A DNA stretch of 64,000 nucleotides from Siphonodentalium dalli. Taxonomy: Eukaryota; Mollusca; Scaphopoda; Gadilida; Siphonodentaliidae. The notes under the pieces are model-generated. The model saw only the letters and a list, made by a program, of their open reading frames with translations. It was not told the DNA's origin and did no database searches. Made by a program: the position numbers and the translations under genes. Positions 14,321-24,951 of this stretch are shown here, piece after piece (positions within the stretch are counted from its first letter, which is position 1; every line of letters starts with the position of its first letter). Location of the stretch: contig CP136061.1 in assembly GCA_032622095.1 (NCBI GenBank), forward strand, positions 37,391,797 to 37,455,796, given 5' to 3'.

Positions 14321-14381
14321 GCAAGGCCAGAGCGGGCGTATACTCATGTTGTGTTTGAGTGAACTCATCTCAGTTTTGTGA
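14319..14381 (+). other. Possible upstream ORF in the wee1 leader
   Basis: An ATG at 14319 opens a 20-codon frame that stops at 14379-14381, about 50 bases before the wee1 start. It matters only if transcription starts upstream of 14319, which the sequence does not show. Confidence 0.3.
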
Positions 14382-14430
14382 TTGTTGTTGTGAGTTACTG
14401 TTCTCAAAATTGTTCGGAATTATTATCAAG

Positions 14431-14975
14431 ATGTCGTATTGTCAGCTAAGATCTTCGTGCAAGCGAAGATCTGGGCTCAAGAAGGAGGACAGACGGATTT
14501 CTAAACTCAATGATTCCGACGGCGAGCAAAGTGGCTGCCATGATGTTTCGATGGACGATTCGTTGGAAAGTGCTGAACAATCGGATTTTTTAGAACTGGA
14601 TTTACCTACCCCAGATACGGACTTAACGCCTAGGTTTCTTAGGCGGCGTGTTAAACATGATCAGATGTCACCTATTCCATTCAATTTACAGGATTCTTAC
14701 ACAGATGACGAGGAACCACGAGTTCCACCTGTGCCCGCGTCACCTTATTCCGTGTATCCACCGCATCGCCGACTACGTGCGTTGAAACTGTTCGATAACA
14801 CACCACACACACCGAAATCGTTACTTCAGAAATATAACAAACGGACATTACATGAAAAACGACAGAACAATTCTCCTAAAGACTCAGAACGCCCACAAGC
14901 AAATGTCAATCCATTCGATGTTTTGATTTTGCAAAACAGTGCTAACTGCAAACGAAACCGATCTGTGATGGAGAG
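14431..14975 (+). CDS. wee1: wee1 coding exon 1
   Basis: Encodes residues 1-181 plus two bases of the next codon. It is the disordered regulatory N-terminus, rich in Ser, Asp and Glu with TP/SP sites (PTPDTDLTP). The conserved WEE1 box runs from [13 protein letters not shown] to TPHTPKSLL, and the NPF motif near its end also aligns with vertebrate WEE1. The donor is GAGAG|gtaag. An upstream in-frame GTG at 14359 is not used because animal genes start at ATG. Confidence 0.95.
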
Positions 14976-17900
14976 GTAAGAATGTCACTTTAATATCATG
15001 TTTGTTACTTTAAAGACATATTTCATGCATGTTTCCCTATTTCAAACTGATATTTTATTACTCCCATTTGAAGAATTTACTGTCCAAATATTCTGACAAT
15101 TTTGTAAACATTACAAATTGGCAAAACACCCTACATGTAGACGTAGTGATGTACTAGTAAACATTAGTGAAATCGGAAATTAATCGTACCTCGCAGTTGA
15201 ACATCGGCTTTTACCGATTGTCAAAATAAATAAAAACGTTCTAGTATCTAAGCGCAATGTGCACGCTTTAATAAACATACGCAATACAACTGTAGTATTG
15301 AATGTAAAACGCAGTTGTAACAGCCTAAAAAGAAGCCATTGGCATCATCAAAGCAGTCTGATATGATGATATATTATAAGAATGGCAATACACATGCCCG
15401 ACATCCCGTGTAATATGAAGTTATTGGTTCAATCGCGTTGACACGAAATAGATTCAAAGAAAGCTTTAATTAAAAAGCTGACCTGATTACAGTGAGGCTT
15501 CATCTAGAGCACGTGTCATGACTCATGTGACGTCACATGCTATGTCAATAACTTGAAGCACACACTGAATGAATTAATACAGTTGTTATCAGAACTGTAT
15601 TCAATAACGATCAACGTTAGTAGGGGCATAATTAGCTTTTTCGTCTGTACAACGTATGCTATGAAATACGCTTAGCTCCACGTTGAACTTGCGAAACAAA
15701 AATTGAGCAGGCGGAACTATAAAAGCTTCCGAGTTGTTAAAAGATAAAAGGTGTGACCAATGGAAACTTGGGAAATCTCAGACAAATATGACAGCAATTA
15801 TTATCCATCAATCAAAATTTAGTTAATAATCATCGCCATTCCATACATTGTTGCAACTTACAAGTATTCAATCAAGACTTTTACTCCGCATGCAAGTGTT
15901 CCACACATGGTCATAACGTTACTCTGAGTCGGCACCTTTGATCTCTTTGTCAAAACAACTACCGGTACTAGTATACATCAAACCGACGTCGGCAGAAATA
16001 CTGTCACGACAGTGTGTATATATTTCTTTGATGTATTTGGCTTTGAAACTATGCGGGATATGGAGTGCATTGTGTGTATATAAGTTCATTATAGGAACAA
16101 ACGCACAATATATATAAACATCGGAAATCGGCCGATTGTGCCTCCAGTTATCGGAAATCGGTCCGATAAGCTTTTTCATTATGGGAACATCACTAGTAAA
16201 CATGACGTCTCAACTATCCATACATAAAATTAAAATGTTAACAAACAGTGCATTGGTCGGCCTGAACAAATCACAAGGATAATGAATGAAGGAATGATTT
16301 TGCCATTTTCACTCACTTTGGAATTGATATAAAAGCGACATGTACTGGCAAATTTGATAAAAAATTTACTGAAATTCACATTGAGCAAGTTTATTTGCTG
16401 TGAGTCGTTACCTAATGTTTCAAATCAAGTAACAGATTGTTATTCCATAGACATGGTACGATCATCTTCATAATTTTTGCACCTCACATCGTATTGAGTT
16501 TCTCGGTAAGTGTCAATGTGTGAACATGCAACAGTTTTACTAATCAATCACTGGATTACACCCAAAGGTTACCAGTAGTTAACAAAGGTCCCAGTCAAGC
16601 CAAACAAATTAAACAGGCTATTTTAACTGTGCATGCGCCTTCTGAATTACCCCAACAAGGAATGTGACCGATACATGACATTCATTGAAAAACTACTTTT
16701 TGAGCACACATATTCCAGACCTTTACTAGGATATTCCCCAAAATTCAAGTAAGTAAACATTGTGGTCAAAGTATTGAAATGTGCCCAAAATAAAAATGAG
16801 AATGGATTTTTTTCCATGGCTATGTTTATATACCTGATGCCAAAATTACACAAATCTAAAGGCCTGCATACCCTGACCCCCCCCCCCCCCCCCCCCCCCC
16901 CCATACTAGTGCTGAATAGGTCACTCTCAACCAGTTTTCTGTGATAAAGTTACCCAGGTTCCTGAAATTGTGATAAAGTTACCCAGGTTGGAGAGGATTG
17001 TGATAAAAGTTACCCAGGTTAAGAATATTTTTGCGATCAAAATGACGAGCTACATGTATGGTACTACCATGTCTTAATGTGGCTTAATAGGGGGCTTTTA
17101 CTTGCCAAAACTGAACAGTATTTCCCTCAAGTCACTTTTAAATCAAGTTCTTATTGTGAGATTTGCTAAACCTGGGTAACTTTATCACGATTCTCTCCAA
17201 CCTGGCTAACTTTATCACAATTTCTGGAACCTGGGTAACTTTATCACAGAAAACCGGTGAGAGTGACCTACATGTATTCAGCCATACTAGTGAGGCTTAA
17301 AATATGACAATCAGATTCACGATCTTCAATTTGATTCTTGTTAACGCTGTTGATTCGCTGTAGAAATGCTATATTTTGATTCTCTCAATTTTTTATGGAT
17401 TTTAAGGCCAGCCCCCCCCAGTACTAGTAGATTGTTACAATAACTTCACACCGCAGAACCCAATTGAGAGGAAATTTGAAAAGCCCACTCCCATTTTCTG
17501 AGGTTTTTTTGCGTGTACAGTAATTGTAGGTTGTGTCAGACTTTTAACCCTGTTTGTGTCTATTTTCAGTTCAGTGCTAGCGGACCTCACAGAGGAATCG
17601 TCAGAAGATGATGATGAAATACCTTCATCAAAGGTAAGTTTTAAAACTAAACACAGCAGACTTTGTTGATTGAGACATTATGAGATCCATGGATTGATTG
17701 GATTCATCCTAAATTCAGTTTGGTCGAGAGTCAAATGTTGGAAGCTGAATGCTACATGTATTCTAAAAATTTATCAACAAGTATTATTAATCCTTTACCC
17801 AACAAACAGGCCAAAAACCGGCCAAATAAAGCTTCAACAGCCTAAAATATCTTCGGTCTGTCTCAATAGAACCATACAAATATGGATATCATTGGAACCG

Positions 17901-20900
17901 GCTCCTTGACCACATTGTGATAGTTACAGTTATGCCTTGTGCCAATGCATTCTCTTATATATGCGAGTCGACAATAGGTCGCCTCGCATATATAAGAGAA
18001 TGCATTGGCCTAAAAAAAAATCTTTTTTTAACACTTTTTACCATTTTTTCTTACATTCTTTAACAATTTTTAATGTGTTAAGCCAATGCATTCTCTTATA
18101 TATGCGAGGCGACCTATGGTCGACTCGCATATATAAGAGAATGCATTGGCACAGGGCCGTTCTGTTGGGTAAAGGGTTAAAGAGTAATAAAATAAAAGAA
18201 ATCAGAATACTGCCACTGATTTTAGTTTACACATGAAAGAAATTCCTCCAAGTGTTTGGTGTTGACCGCTACATATACCCAGCCCTCATAATTGGCTACG
18301 GCAATCGGCAATGCCGAAGCCATTTGCTGAAGCAAGCTGGGCCACGATAAAGGGTTGCCGTAGCAGATTGCCGAAGCCAAACAATCTGAATTAAAAGGGC
18401 TGATAGACCGGTATACATGTATATTATATTCTATTCTTCATGTTGCAGAAACTGGCATTGCATGAGATCAACACATCCCGATATAATGAGGAATTCTGTG
18501 CGATCTGCAAGCTCGGAGACGGAGAGTATGGAAGTGTCTACAAATGCGTTCACAGGCTTGATGGGTGTACATATGCCATCAAGAAGTCCAAAACTCCAGT
18601 TGCCGGCAGTGTTTATGAGTAAGTTCAGCTTTAGCCAAGATATATTTTCTGACTTTCATGCATACCGGCTTTTGTATAATTTTTAGCATTTAAGTCCATG
18701 TTATGGACTTGTTTGGGTGCATAGAATTGATATTAAATTTAAAGCCAGTACTCTGACAGGCACTATGCCAACTAGGGGAATGTGGTATTCTACTAAAGTT
18801 GCCGAAAATTTAAATGAAATCGACCATACCACTCCATAGTAAAACATTGTCTGATTAATTGTAAATATTTACATCTCGATTCGGCGATAAACTACTAGTA
18901 TAAACACAAATGATTTTGCCATCGGCAGTCATTGTGTATTTAATTAATATATACATGTAAAGATTGATTTATGGGGCAATCAAGGCTCAAAATTTGTATA
19001 AATTTCTCAAAGCCAGCTAATTTGTCTTTGATCTAGCAGCCTCTGATAAATTTATGCATTTTAAACTCATTTACATACTTTGAATCCTAATATTGTTTTA
19101 ATTTTTCAGACGAAATGCTATGAACGAGGTGTATGCTCATTCTGTGTTAGGGAAACATCCACATGTTGTGAGGTACTACTCAGCGTGGGCGGAGAACGAC
19201 CATATGTACATCCAGAATGAATACTGTAATGGTATGTATATGAATAATTTACCAGTACAATGTTCTCGTAGAATGCCAAGTGTGTAGATTTATTTATACA
19301 TATTTTTGTTATCTACATTTATGTTACCACTGAATCCCAGGCTCCCAGCAGAGGGGAGGATTTTTAATTAGTGGGTGCTAAACTTTCGCACTCGCCCCAT
19401 TTGTCAAAATGCTTATGGTGATTGTAATCATTGATTCAATATTGAACTATTTGAAAGTTTATTTAGATCCTTTGCCATCTCAGTTCATGGACATATGAAA
19501 GTGTTCCTGGACACTGGTCTATCCCGCAATGACTTTTACAATTACATTACGGGTGCAATTACTGTGAATTACATCATCTCCTGAATTGCGGGAGTGCTCT
19601 CGCTCTGATTTCCTCTTGGAAATGACTATTACACAACATTTTGTACAGTATTTTAGCAATGTATTTATGAATTTTTTTTATTATGAGATTAGTTTATGTT
19701 CATTTTGGATGACCTACGGTACATGTATGAGTTTCTTTCAAATCAAATTTGAATGCATGAATAGGAAAGTTACACTTCTGACTTTATGTCAACTACATGT
19801 ACATGTAGTGCCAATTTGTTTTTGGTTCGAATCTATATGTACATGTACCGGGCGGGTATACGTTATGTCATGTGATACTGTAACTATTTACTGTTATATA
19901 TAAAAGCAACTAAAGAGTCTTAAGACACTGAATGTCATATGGTTCTATTAAACTACTACATGTAGTATTAAGCTTTTCTAAAATAAAAATACTCATTGAT
20001 GAGTACTCAGCTGTGGAATGTTAGATTTCACATGTTGCCACAGTATTTCCCACTTTTTCAAGGACTGAGTACTTGTACATGTACTAGTAGATCCCTCAGG
20101 AAATGTTCCGATAATAAGTTCAAATCCTTCTGTACTTGTATAATCTTTTTACATGTATGTTGTCGGTTGTTATAACCTGAACATCCCTCCAAATGAATAA
20201 TTTAGGCAATTCCAATGACGAATGTAGACTTTAAATTATATTACTGAAGAAGAGAATCCTTTCAGTACATTTGTAAATCAAGGGATAAATAATCTAATCT
20301 TCACAGATCAAGTTTCTAATTATCTTCTCTCATTTTAGGTGGAAGTTTAGCTGATTTGCTCTCAGAGAAAGCGAGCATGGGCGACAAGTCGACAGAAGAT
20401 GAGTTGAAACAGATCCTGTATCAGTCATCACAGGGACTGAAGTACATACATTCGCTCAACTTAGCCCACTTAGATGTTAAACCAGGTATGTTGAAAGCAG
20501 TTTTATTAGCTCAACTTTACTTTGTAAAGTTTGAGCTATTGCCATGTTGTGGTATCCTTCATGCATGCGTACATCAAAAATTTCCATTTCAAACAATAGC
20601 ACTGGTCGTAACTTTGGTCGGATCATTCATGTGAAATTTGTCATGACATGCAGCCCTCGAAATTATGACAAATGTCCCACAGCAAATTTAATGCTGTAAC
20701 ATGTTAGATGCAACAAGTTGCCATGGCATTTCCCCCGGCATTGCTTATTGTTGTGGTCAATTTTGACGACTCTTTAATTAGTATTAAATTTGTCATGGTT
20801 GTTGATGTTGACATGTAGAATTGTGGATGGGAACAAGTTATTTCTGAACACTTGAAGGCAAAGGTTTTCATTTTAAATCTGAACTGAACTTGTCTTTGAC

Positions 20901-23900
20901 AATCCACAATTTAAAAGGTCAGGATCTTCATACTGCAGGGCTAATCAATTTGGAACGTGTTTATTTAAAAATATTTAATCTTGAGATGTTTTGTTTATAT
21001 AATATGTCAGACGTTTGACTTTATTTTCTGACTTTGCAGGTAATATATTCATCCATAGAAACCCAAAGATGTTCTCATCACCTGAGAGTGGTTTAGATTC
21101 AGAAGAAGAAGACGAGGTTGAAGAACCCATCACATACAAAATTGGTAAGTTTTAAACACCAACATCTCATTAACCCATCACATACAAAATTGGTAAGTTT
21201 TAAACACCAACATCTCATTGAAATTAGTTTTATACTCGCTTCATATCGCACAACATTGAATAAAAACAATGTCAACTGTCTGAACCTGTCCCAATAAAAG
21301 GGGTAAATGTGTCATTTACTTAGGGCTGCAGTACAGTATGTTCAGACAAATAGAGTTCGTTATACTGCTCCTCAGTCAGTGCAGACTGGAGTAAGCGCAG
21401 ATTTATTTACCTTCCAATGTTTTGAGTGGATTCCGTAGTTACATTAATTATATATAATTATAAACTATATGTTTATGCTCCATATTGTAGGAAAACATTC
21501 TTTTGAAGAGATGTGAAATTATTATACTAGTAAAATAACCCTGCATAATCCTCAAAATTGGCTTTAATAGTATGGCAAAAGGCAATACAAACAGTCGTAT
21601 AAACCAATGTAGAAGGTAACTGACAATTTCAAGAGTTGAGAAATTATTTTAATATTCATATTAGAGCTTCAAGAGTACATGTACTTACAATTTTGTTATA
21701 TTTTGTAGGTGATTTAGGGCATGTCACATCCATCATTGATGATCATGTGATGGAGGAAGGCGATTGTCGATATCTGGCAAAGGAACTGCTAAACGATGAA
21801 TGCGAGAACCTTACCAAAGCTGATATCTTCTCCCTTGGTCTGGCAATATATGAAGCTGTAAGTACCTTCCACATTATGTCTTACAAATATTTGACTGATA
21901 TAATAGTATCAGGCCTTAAAATCCATCAGATTTGGCAAGAATCAAAAGATAGCATTTCTACAGGGAATCAAGACTTTTTACGAGAATCGAAATGAGAATC
22001 ATTATTCTGATTCTCGTCGGATTTTAAGGCCTGATGGGGCGTGTATTCCAAAATTAGGCTTGCAGTGATTTTGGATTTTCAAAATCGATTAATCGGTGGC
22101 TATAATCGACGATTAATCGATTTTTCTACCCATGAAATTAAATCTCAAATAGAGATTTAATTTGTAGTAAATAGATGCCAAAAAAGAGACTATTAAGAGG
22201 TGCGTCTGGTAAGTGTAAGATGGTAAGTATAACTCCTGCACGTCGGAAATGAAGGGCATTAGTTCTGAGAATTTGCTCCCATATAAATTCAAATGCCTCT
22301 ATTAAACAATAAAAACAAAATAATTACTCGTAGTTTATGAACTTTATGTAAGCACTAAGCAGATTCAGAAAATCATTTTGATTAAACAAATTGAACGAAA
22401 AAAATCGGAAAAATACTCCCAAATCTCATCGGGCCACGTGCTTCGTGAGACTGTTCGCGAATTTGGGATCGTGCATTAATTGAATTTGAAGTTTGGGATC
22501 GTGCCTTAATTCAAAGTCGGGAATCTCTCAAAAGCGGAATAGCACGTGACTGCTGAACATCTGCTATCACGCATGCCGCGGAGTATACACATGCGTCGGC
22601 ACATTAAAAGAAAAACCGCCGTGACGTGAAACCAAGACGGAACTAGATTACTCTGTCGGCCTGACTGACTGATTATTCCCAATATCGCGGCAAGCCTATC
22701 CAAAAGCACATGTTCAGGGTGAATATACGACTATTAATGTAAAGTAAAAGTAAAGTAAAATGTATATTGGAATATGCAGCAGTAAAAGAATGTTGGGCCG
22801 TGTTGTTTACAGAAGACAATTGTGTCCCACAATTGAGCATACCGGTACATTGGGTTGTCACTTAAAAAATAAGAGTACATGTAGTCCCATGTTTATAGAA
22901 TATACAGATACAAAAATGACATCGGGTATTCTTTTTAAAGACTTTTTTTCACTATTATCAGCCCAGTTTATATTAATCACAACTGCAATTGAACATGCCT
23001 GACTAAATTTTTTTGCATTTCTTGATATAAAATTGTATATAAATAATTCATTGCATTGATTATTTTGTTTATAGGGTAGCTCTCGGTCCTTACCAAAGAA
23101 TGGAGAGGAGTGGCATCATATACGAGATGGACATCTACCCGACATACCACAGTGCTCTAGGAAATTCAACGACTTACTCAAGGTATGTTTATCTCCTATT
23201 ATTATATTCCTTATTTTGTAAAGGGACTCGTGGCACTCATAGTGGGTTATTGTGCAACTATTATAACAGTCTATATAACATCAGCACCAAGAACACAGAG
23301 AAATAGATAAACTATTATAACAGTCTATATAACATCAGCACCAAGAACACAGAGAAATACATTGTTCTTATATTAATTATTGCTTGCTCTTCAATAACAC
23401 AATTTTGCATGTTGAAACAAACACCGCTAACAATGTAGTAAATTAAAATATTTTAGTGTTTAATAATTTGATTTTCAGAATATTTTTCAATGCCGTCAAA
23501 TATTGGTTGAACTTTAGTCCTTCGATTTTGAAAAACACAGGTGTGTGGTTTATTGTGCGTCTGATTTTGGATCCAGACACACAATTTTTGTTGTTGCTCC
23601 TGACGGAAAATATAAGTTATAACCGATGCATGCGCATGTAAACATATATATAATACATGGATTATGACATTAAATTGAAGCTAATGAAATTTATTCTATT
23701 GTTTTTCTAGCATATGATTCACCCAGACCCATCAAAACGGCCTTCAGCTGCTAGTCTTACGCAGAATCCACTGTTATGTCCTGCTTCAAGACGGACGCAG
23801 CAGCAACTAAGGAAAGAGCTCAATGAAGAAAGATTCAAGAACCAAATTCTATCAGAGTAAGTGTTGAGAACTATTAAAACCATGGTGTGATATAAACTTG

Positions 23901-24569
23901 TCATGCACCCTCAGCACTTGAAATTTTAAAAATGAAATGGCAGTTGCAATTGTTTAGGCGTAATTCTAAAGCAAAACAATGTCCCGGCATGAATTTGGCT
24001 ATGTCATTTTGGTCTGAGAACCACAAAATTGTAATTTACATCAATGTTACTAATAGTTTCCGTAATACAAAGGACTGCAACATCTTTGCATGGCAATATA
24101 ATTATAGACAGCTTTCTGATAATATGTTCAACAAACAACCATACAGTACATGTTTGTTGAACTTATTACCTGTACATTTCCCTCAATAAATGGGGCTCCT
24201 TCTGCATTTTAATTTCTCTGTCATCTGCTTTTATCACCTTACTAGTAACATCCCCCCCAAATGAATATTAGACCATTCCAATGTATACTTTTATAACTGA
24301 GTGGGAGAATCAATTTAGTATAGAAAGGGTTAAATAGACTATTAGAATAAATTGAGGTTTTGATTATTTTGATATATGCATGTTTGATACTTATCAATTC
24401 AATAGAACTAATTTCTATTTCTATTTATTTTTGCAGAAAGCTGATAGAAGCCAGACAGTTCCTAACACAGTTAACACCAGTGACGATAGGAAACCCGAAG
24501 ATTGTCAACAGAAACGGCCGGCTGATCGGGAGTACCATGAAGAGAAGCATGAGCTTGACAGCATTTTAA
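14431..24569 (+). CDS. wee1: WEE1-type mitotic inhibitor protein kinase, complete CDS in 10 exons
   Basis: WEE1 kinases phosphorylate the inhibitory tyrosine (Tyr15) of CDK1 in the nucleus and delay mitotic entry. Coding exons are 14431-14975, 17570-17633, 18449-18618, 19110-19231, 20339-20485, 21040-21144, 21709-21857, 23075-23182, 23711-23856 and 24437-24569. All join in frame to 562 residues (human WEE1 has 646). Visible marks are the WEE1-specific N-terminal box [22 protein letters not shown] (about 110-132), glycine loop GDGEYG (226-231), YAIKK with Lys248, alpha-C Glu266, catalytic HLDVKPGN (344-351) and DLG (386-388) in place of DFG, which is normal for WEE1. The C-terminal RSMSL with Ser558 matches the 14-3-3 site Ser642 of human WEE1. 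The start is the ATG at 14431 (A at -3). PKMYT1 is unlikely: there is no membrane segment and the N- and C-terminal boxes are WEE1-like. The gene carries several transposon insertions, including one abutting the stop codon. Confidence 0.96.
15144..16195. mobile_element. Possible hAT-like non-autonomous element in wee1 intron 1
   Basis: Starts TAGTGATGT and ends ACATCACTA, with more loosely matching sub-terminal ATCGGAAAT/ATTTCCGAT motifs. A clean 8-bp target duplication could not be set. No transposase frame is visible. Confidence 0.35.
15510..15535. promoter_or_regulatory. E-box/AP-1/CRE cluster in wee1 intron 1
   Basis: Within 26 bases are CACGTG (15510-15515), TGACTCA (15519-15525) and TGACGTCA (15528-15535). 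The last lies inside the 14-base palindrome ATGTGACGTCACAT. The cluster sits in a possible non-autonomous transposon (about 15144-16195). Confidence 0.45.
16877..16902. repeat. Poly-C tract of 26 bases
   Basis: Uninterrupted C26 in wee1 intron 1, directly next to the left flank of the TIR element at 16912-17281. Confidence 0.9.
16912..17281. mobile_element. TIR element with three GTTACCCAGGTT sub-repeats per arm
   Basis: About 370 bp in wee1 intron 1. Both ends read CTGAATA...GGTCACTCTCA inward and hold three repeats of GTGATAAAGTTACCCAGGTT (one arm has a GTTAGCC variant). The 11-bp direct repeat CCATACTAGTG flanks it (16901-16911 and 17282-17292). A target repeat of about 9-11 bp would suit a Mutator-like (MULE) MITE; the family is inference. 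Confidence 0.7.
17570..17633 (+). CDS. wee1: wee1 coding exon 2
   Basis: A 64-base exon between tattttcag and gtaagtt. It encodes a short acidic linker ([12 protein letters not shown]) ahead of the kinase domain, residues 182-203. It enters in phase 2 and leaves in phase 0, matching both neighbours. Confidence 0.9.
17791..18176 (-). mobile_element. Family A twin-hairpin TTAA MITE, in wee1 intron 2
   Basis: Flanked by TTAA on both sides (17787-17790, 18177-18180). It is in reverse orientation relative to the copy at 24570. It carries two palindromes of about 68 bp (from 17941 and 18083) joined by an AT-rich linker. TIR (T/C)CCTTTACCCAACA is piggyBac-like. Confidence 0.8.
18280..18402. mobile_element. 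Short TIR element in wee1 intron 2, next to the exon 3 acceptor
   Basis: Ends read CAGCCCTCATAATT and, on the other strand, CAGCCCTTTTAATT. The interior has repeated inverted GGCTACGGCAAT/ATTGCCGAAGCC motifs. Flanks ATATACC/ATAGACC are a possible imperfect target duplication. Looks hAT-like. It ends 46 bases before exon 3. Confidence 0.5.
18449..18618 (+). CDS. wee1: wee1 coding exon 3 (glycine loop and catalytic lysine)
   Basis: Acceptor ttgcag, donor GA|gtaagt. Encodes residues 204-259 plus two bases: the first kinase strands, loop [11 protein letters not shown], and YAIKKSK with the ATP-binding Lys248. The following TPVAGSVYE is the WEE1-type extension of strand 3. Confidence 0.95.
18691..18955 (+). 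repeat. Family F dispersed repeat fragment, wee1 intron 3
   Basis: Shares with 4720-4990 and 60160-60360 the order 'TTATGGACTTGTT(C/T)GGGTGC', 'CTATGCCAACT', 'GCCGAAAAT', 'TTGTAAATATTTACATCTC'. It is a truncated copy of the TIR element at 4537-5168. Confidence 0.6.
19110..19231 (+). CDS. wee1: wee1 coding exon 4 (alpha-C helix)
   Basis: Acceptor tttttcag, donor AATG|gtatgt. Encodes [19 protein letters not shown] and the hinge region QNEYCNG. Glu266 is the alpha-C glutamate expected to pair with Lys248. Confidence 0.95.
20339..20485 (+). CDS. wee1: wee1 coding exon 5 (catalytic loop)
   Basis: Acceptor cattttag, donor CCAG|gtatg. Begins [10 protein letters not shown] and ends in LAHLDVKPG, the catalytic loop with Asp346. 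Asn351 is supplied by the next exon. The sequence from [15 protein letters not shown] is typical of WEE1. Confidence 0.95.
21040..21144 (+). CDS. wee1: wee1 coding exon 6 (acidic insert before DLG)
   Basis: Acceptor actttgcag, donor AAATTG|gtaagt. Encodes NIFIHRNP and then an acidic stretch ([11 protein letters not shown]), matching the acidic insert of vertebrate WEE1 before the activation segment. The 3' end of this exon and its donor are tandemly duplicated (21124-21219). Confidence 0.94.
21124..21219 (+). repeat. 48-bp tandem duplication covering the exon 6 donor site
   Basis: Bases 21124-21171 and 21172-21219 are the same unit. Each copy has the last exon 6 bases and a full donor ATTG|gtaagt (GT at 21145 and at 21193). 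Reading through the first donor meets TAA within three codons, so use of the second would truncate the kinase before DLG. Confidence 0.9.
21709..21857 (+). CDS. wee1: wee1 coding exon 7 (DLG and activation segment)
   Basis: Acceptor ttttgtag, donor GAAGCT|gtaagt. Encodes GDLGHVTSI, the [13 protein letters not shown] activation segment and [14 protein letters not shown]. The WEE1-type EGD-(S/C)-R-(F/Y)-LA motif replaces the usual APE. Confidence 0.95.
21908..22035. mobile_element. Foldback sequence in wee1 intron 7
   Basis: A 17-base perfect inverted repeat, ATCAGGCCTTAAAATCC to GGATTTTAAGGCCTGAT, encloses a further hairpin of GAGAATC/GATTCTC. No target duplication is clear. Confidence 0.5.
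22055..22698. mobile_element. hAT-like non-autonomous element in wee1 intron 7
   Basis: Left end TAGGCTTGCAGTGATTTTGG; right end reverse-complemented TAGGCTTGCCGCGATATTGG. Flanked by 8-bp TCCAAAAT and TCCAAAAG (7 of 8). It carries an AATCGATTAATCG-rich left sub-terminal region and two CACGTG sites. No transposase frame. Confidence 0.7.
23075..23182 (+). CDS. wee1: wee1 coding exon 8
   Basis: Exactly 36 codons, phase 0 at both ends, between tttatag and gtatgt. Encodes [20 protein letters not shown], which aligns with LPRNGDQWHEIRQGRLPRIP of vertebrate WEE1. Confidence 0.95.
23256..23362. repeat. 54-bp tandem duplication in wee1 intron 8
   Basis: The unit starting ACTATTATAACAGTC occurs twice (from 23258 and 23312) with almost no difference. 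Confidence 0.85.
23711..23856 (+). CDS. wee1: wee1 coding exon 9 (end of kinase domain)
   Basis: Acceptor tttttctag, donor ATCAGA|gtaagt. Encodes [15 protein letters not shown], the last kinase helix with the conserved Arg, followed by the C-terminal coiled stretch [19 protein letters not shown]. Confidence 0.95.
24437..24569 (+). CDS. wee1: wee1 terminal coding exon 10, stop inside a transposon target site
   Basis: Acceptor ttttgcag. Encodes the C-terminal tail ending [16 protein letters not shown], closely like the end of vertebrate WEE1 (RLIGKKMNRSVSLTIY). The stop TAA (24567-24569) is part of TTAA at 24566-24569, the target duplication of the element that starts at 24570. Confidence 0.95.
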
Positions 24570-24951
24570 CCTTTTACCCAACAGAAGGGCCCTGTGCCAA
24601 TGCATTCTCTTATATATGCGAGTCGACCATAGGTCGCCTCGCATATATAAGAGAATGCATTGGCTTAACACATTAAAAATTATAAAATTGTTAAAGAATG
24701 TAAGAAAAAATGGTAAAAAGTGTTAAAAAAAGATTTTTTTTAGGCCAATGCATTCTCTTATATATGCAAGGCGACCTATGGTCGACTCGCATATATAAGA
24801 GAATGCATTGGCACAGGGCATAACTGTAACTATCACAATGTGGTCAAGGAGCCGGTTCCAATGATATCCATATTTGTATGGTTCTATTGAGACAGACCGA
24901 AGATATTTTAGGCTGTTGAAGCTTTATTTGGCCGGTTTGTTGGGTAAAGGG
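24570..24951 (+). mobile_element. Family A twin-hairpin TTAA MITE fused to the wee1 stop codon
   Basis: Left flank TTAA 24566-24569, right flank TTAA 24952-24955. TIR CCTTTTACCCAACA and TGTTGGGTAAAGG. Palindromes at about 24596-24664 and 24744-24812 are in opposite orientation around an AT-rich linker. The right subterminal part carries GGCTGTTGAAGCTTTATTTG. It should lie in the wee1 3' UTR. Confidence 0.85.

Noticed and set aside
14359-14430. In-frame extension of wee1 exon 1 from a GTG at 14359
   Set aside because: Animal genes start at ATG; the ATG at 14431 has good context and the extra residues do not resemble WEE1.
20653-20943. hAT-like element in wee1 intron 5 with CAGCCCT ends
   Set aside because: Only six bases agree between the proposed ends and no duplication was found.
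14431-24569. PKMYT1 (Myt1) as identity of the kinase
   Set aside because: No membrane segment after the kinase domain, and both the N-terminal [15 protein letters not shown] box and the C-terminal RLIG...RSMSL tail are those of WEE1.
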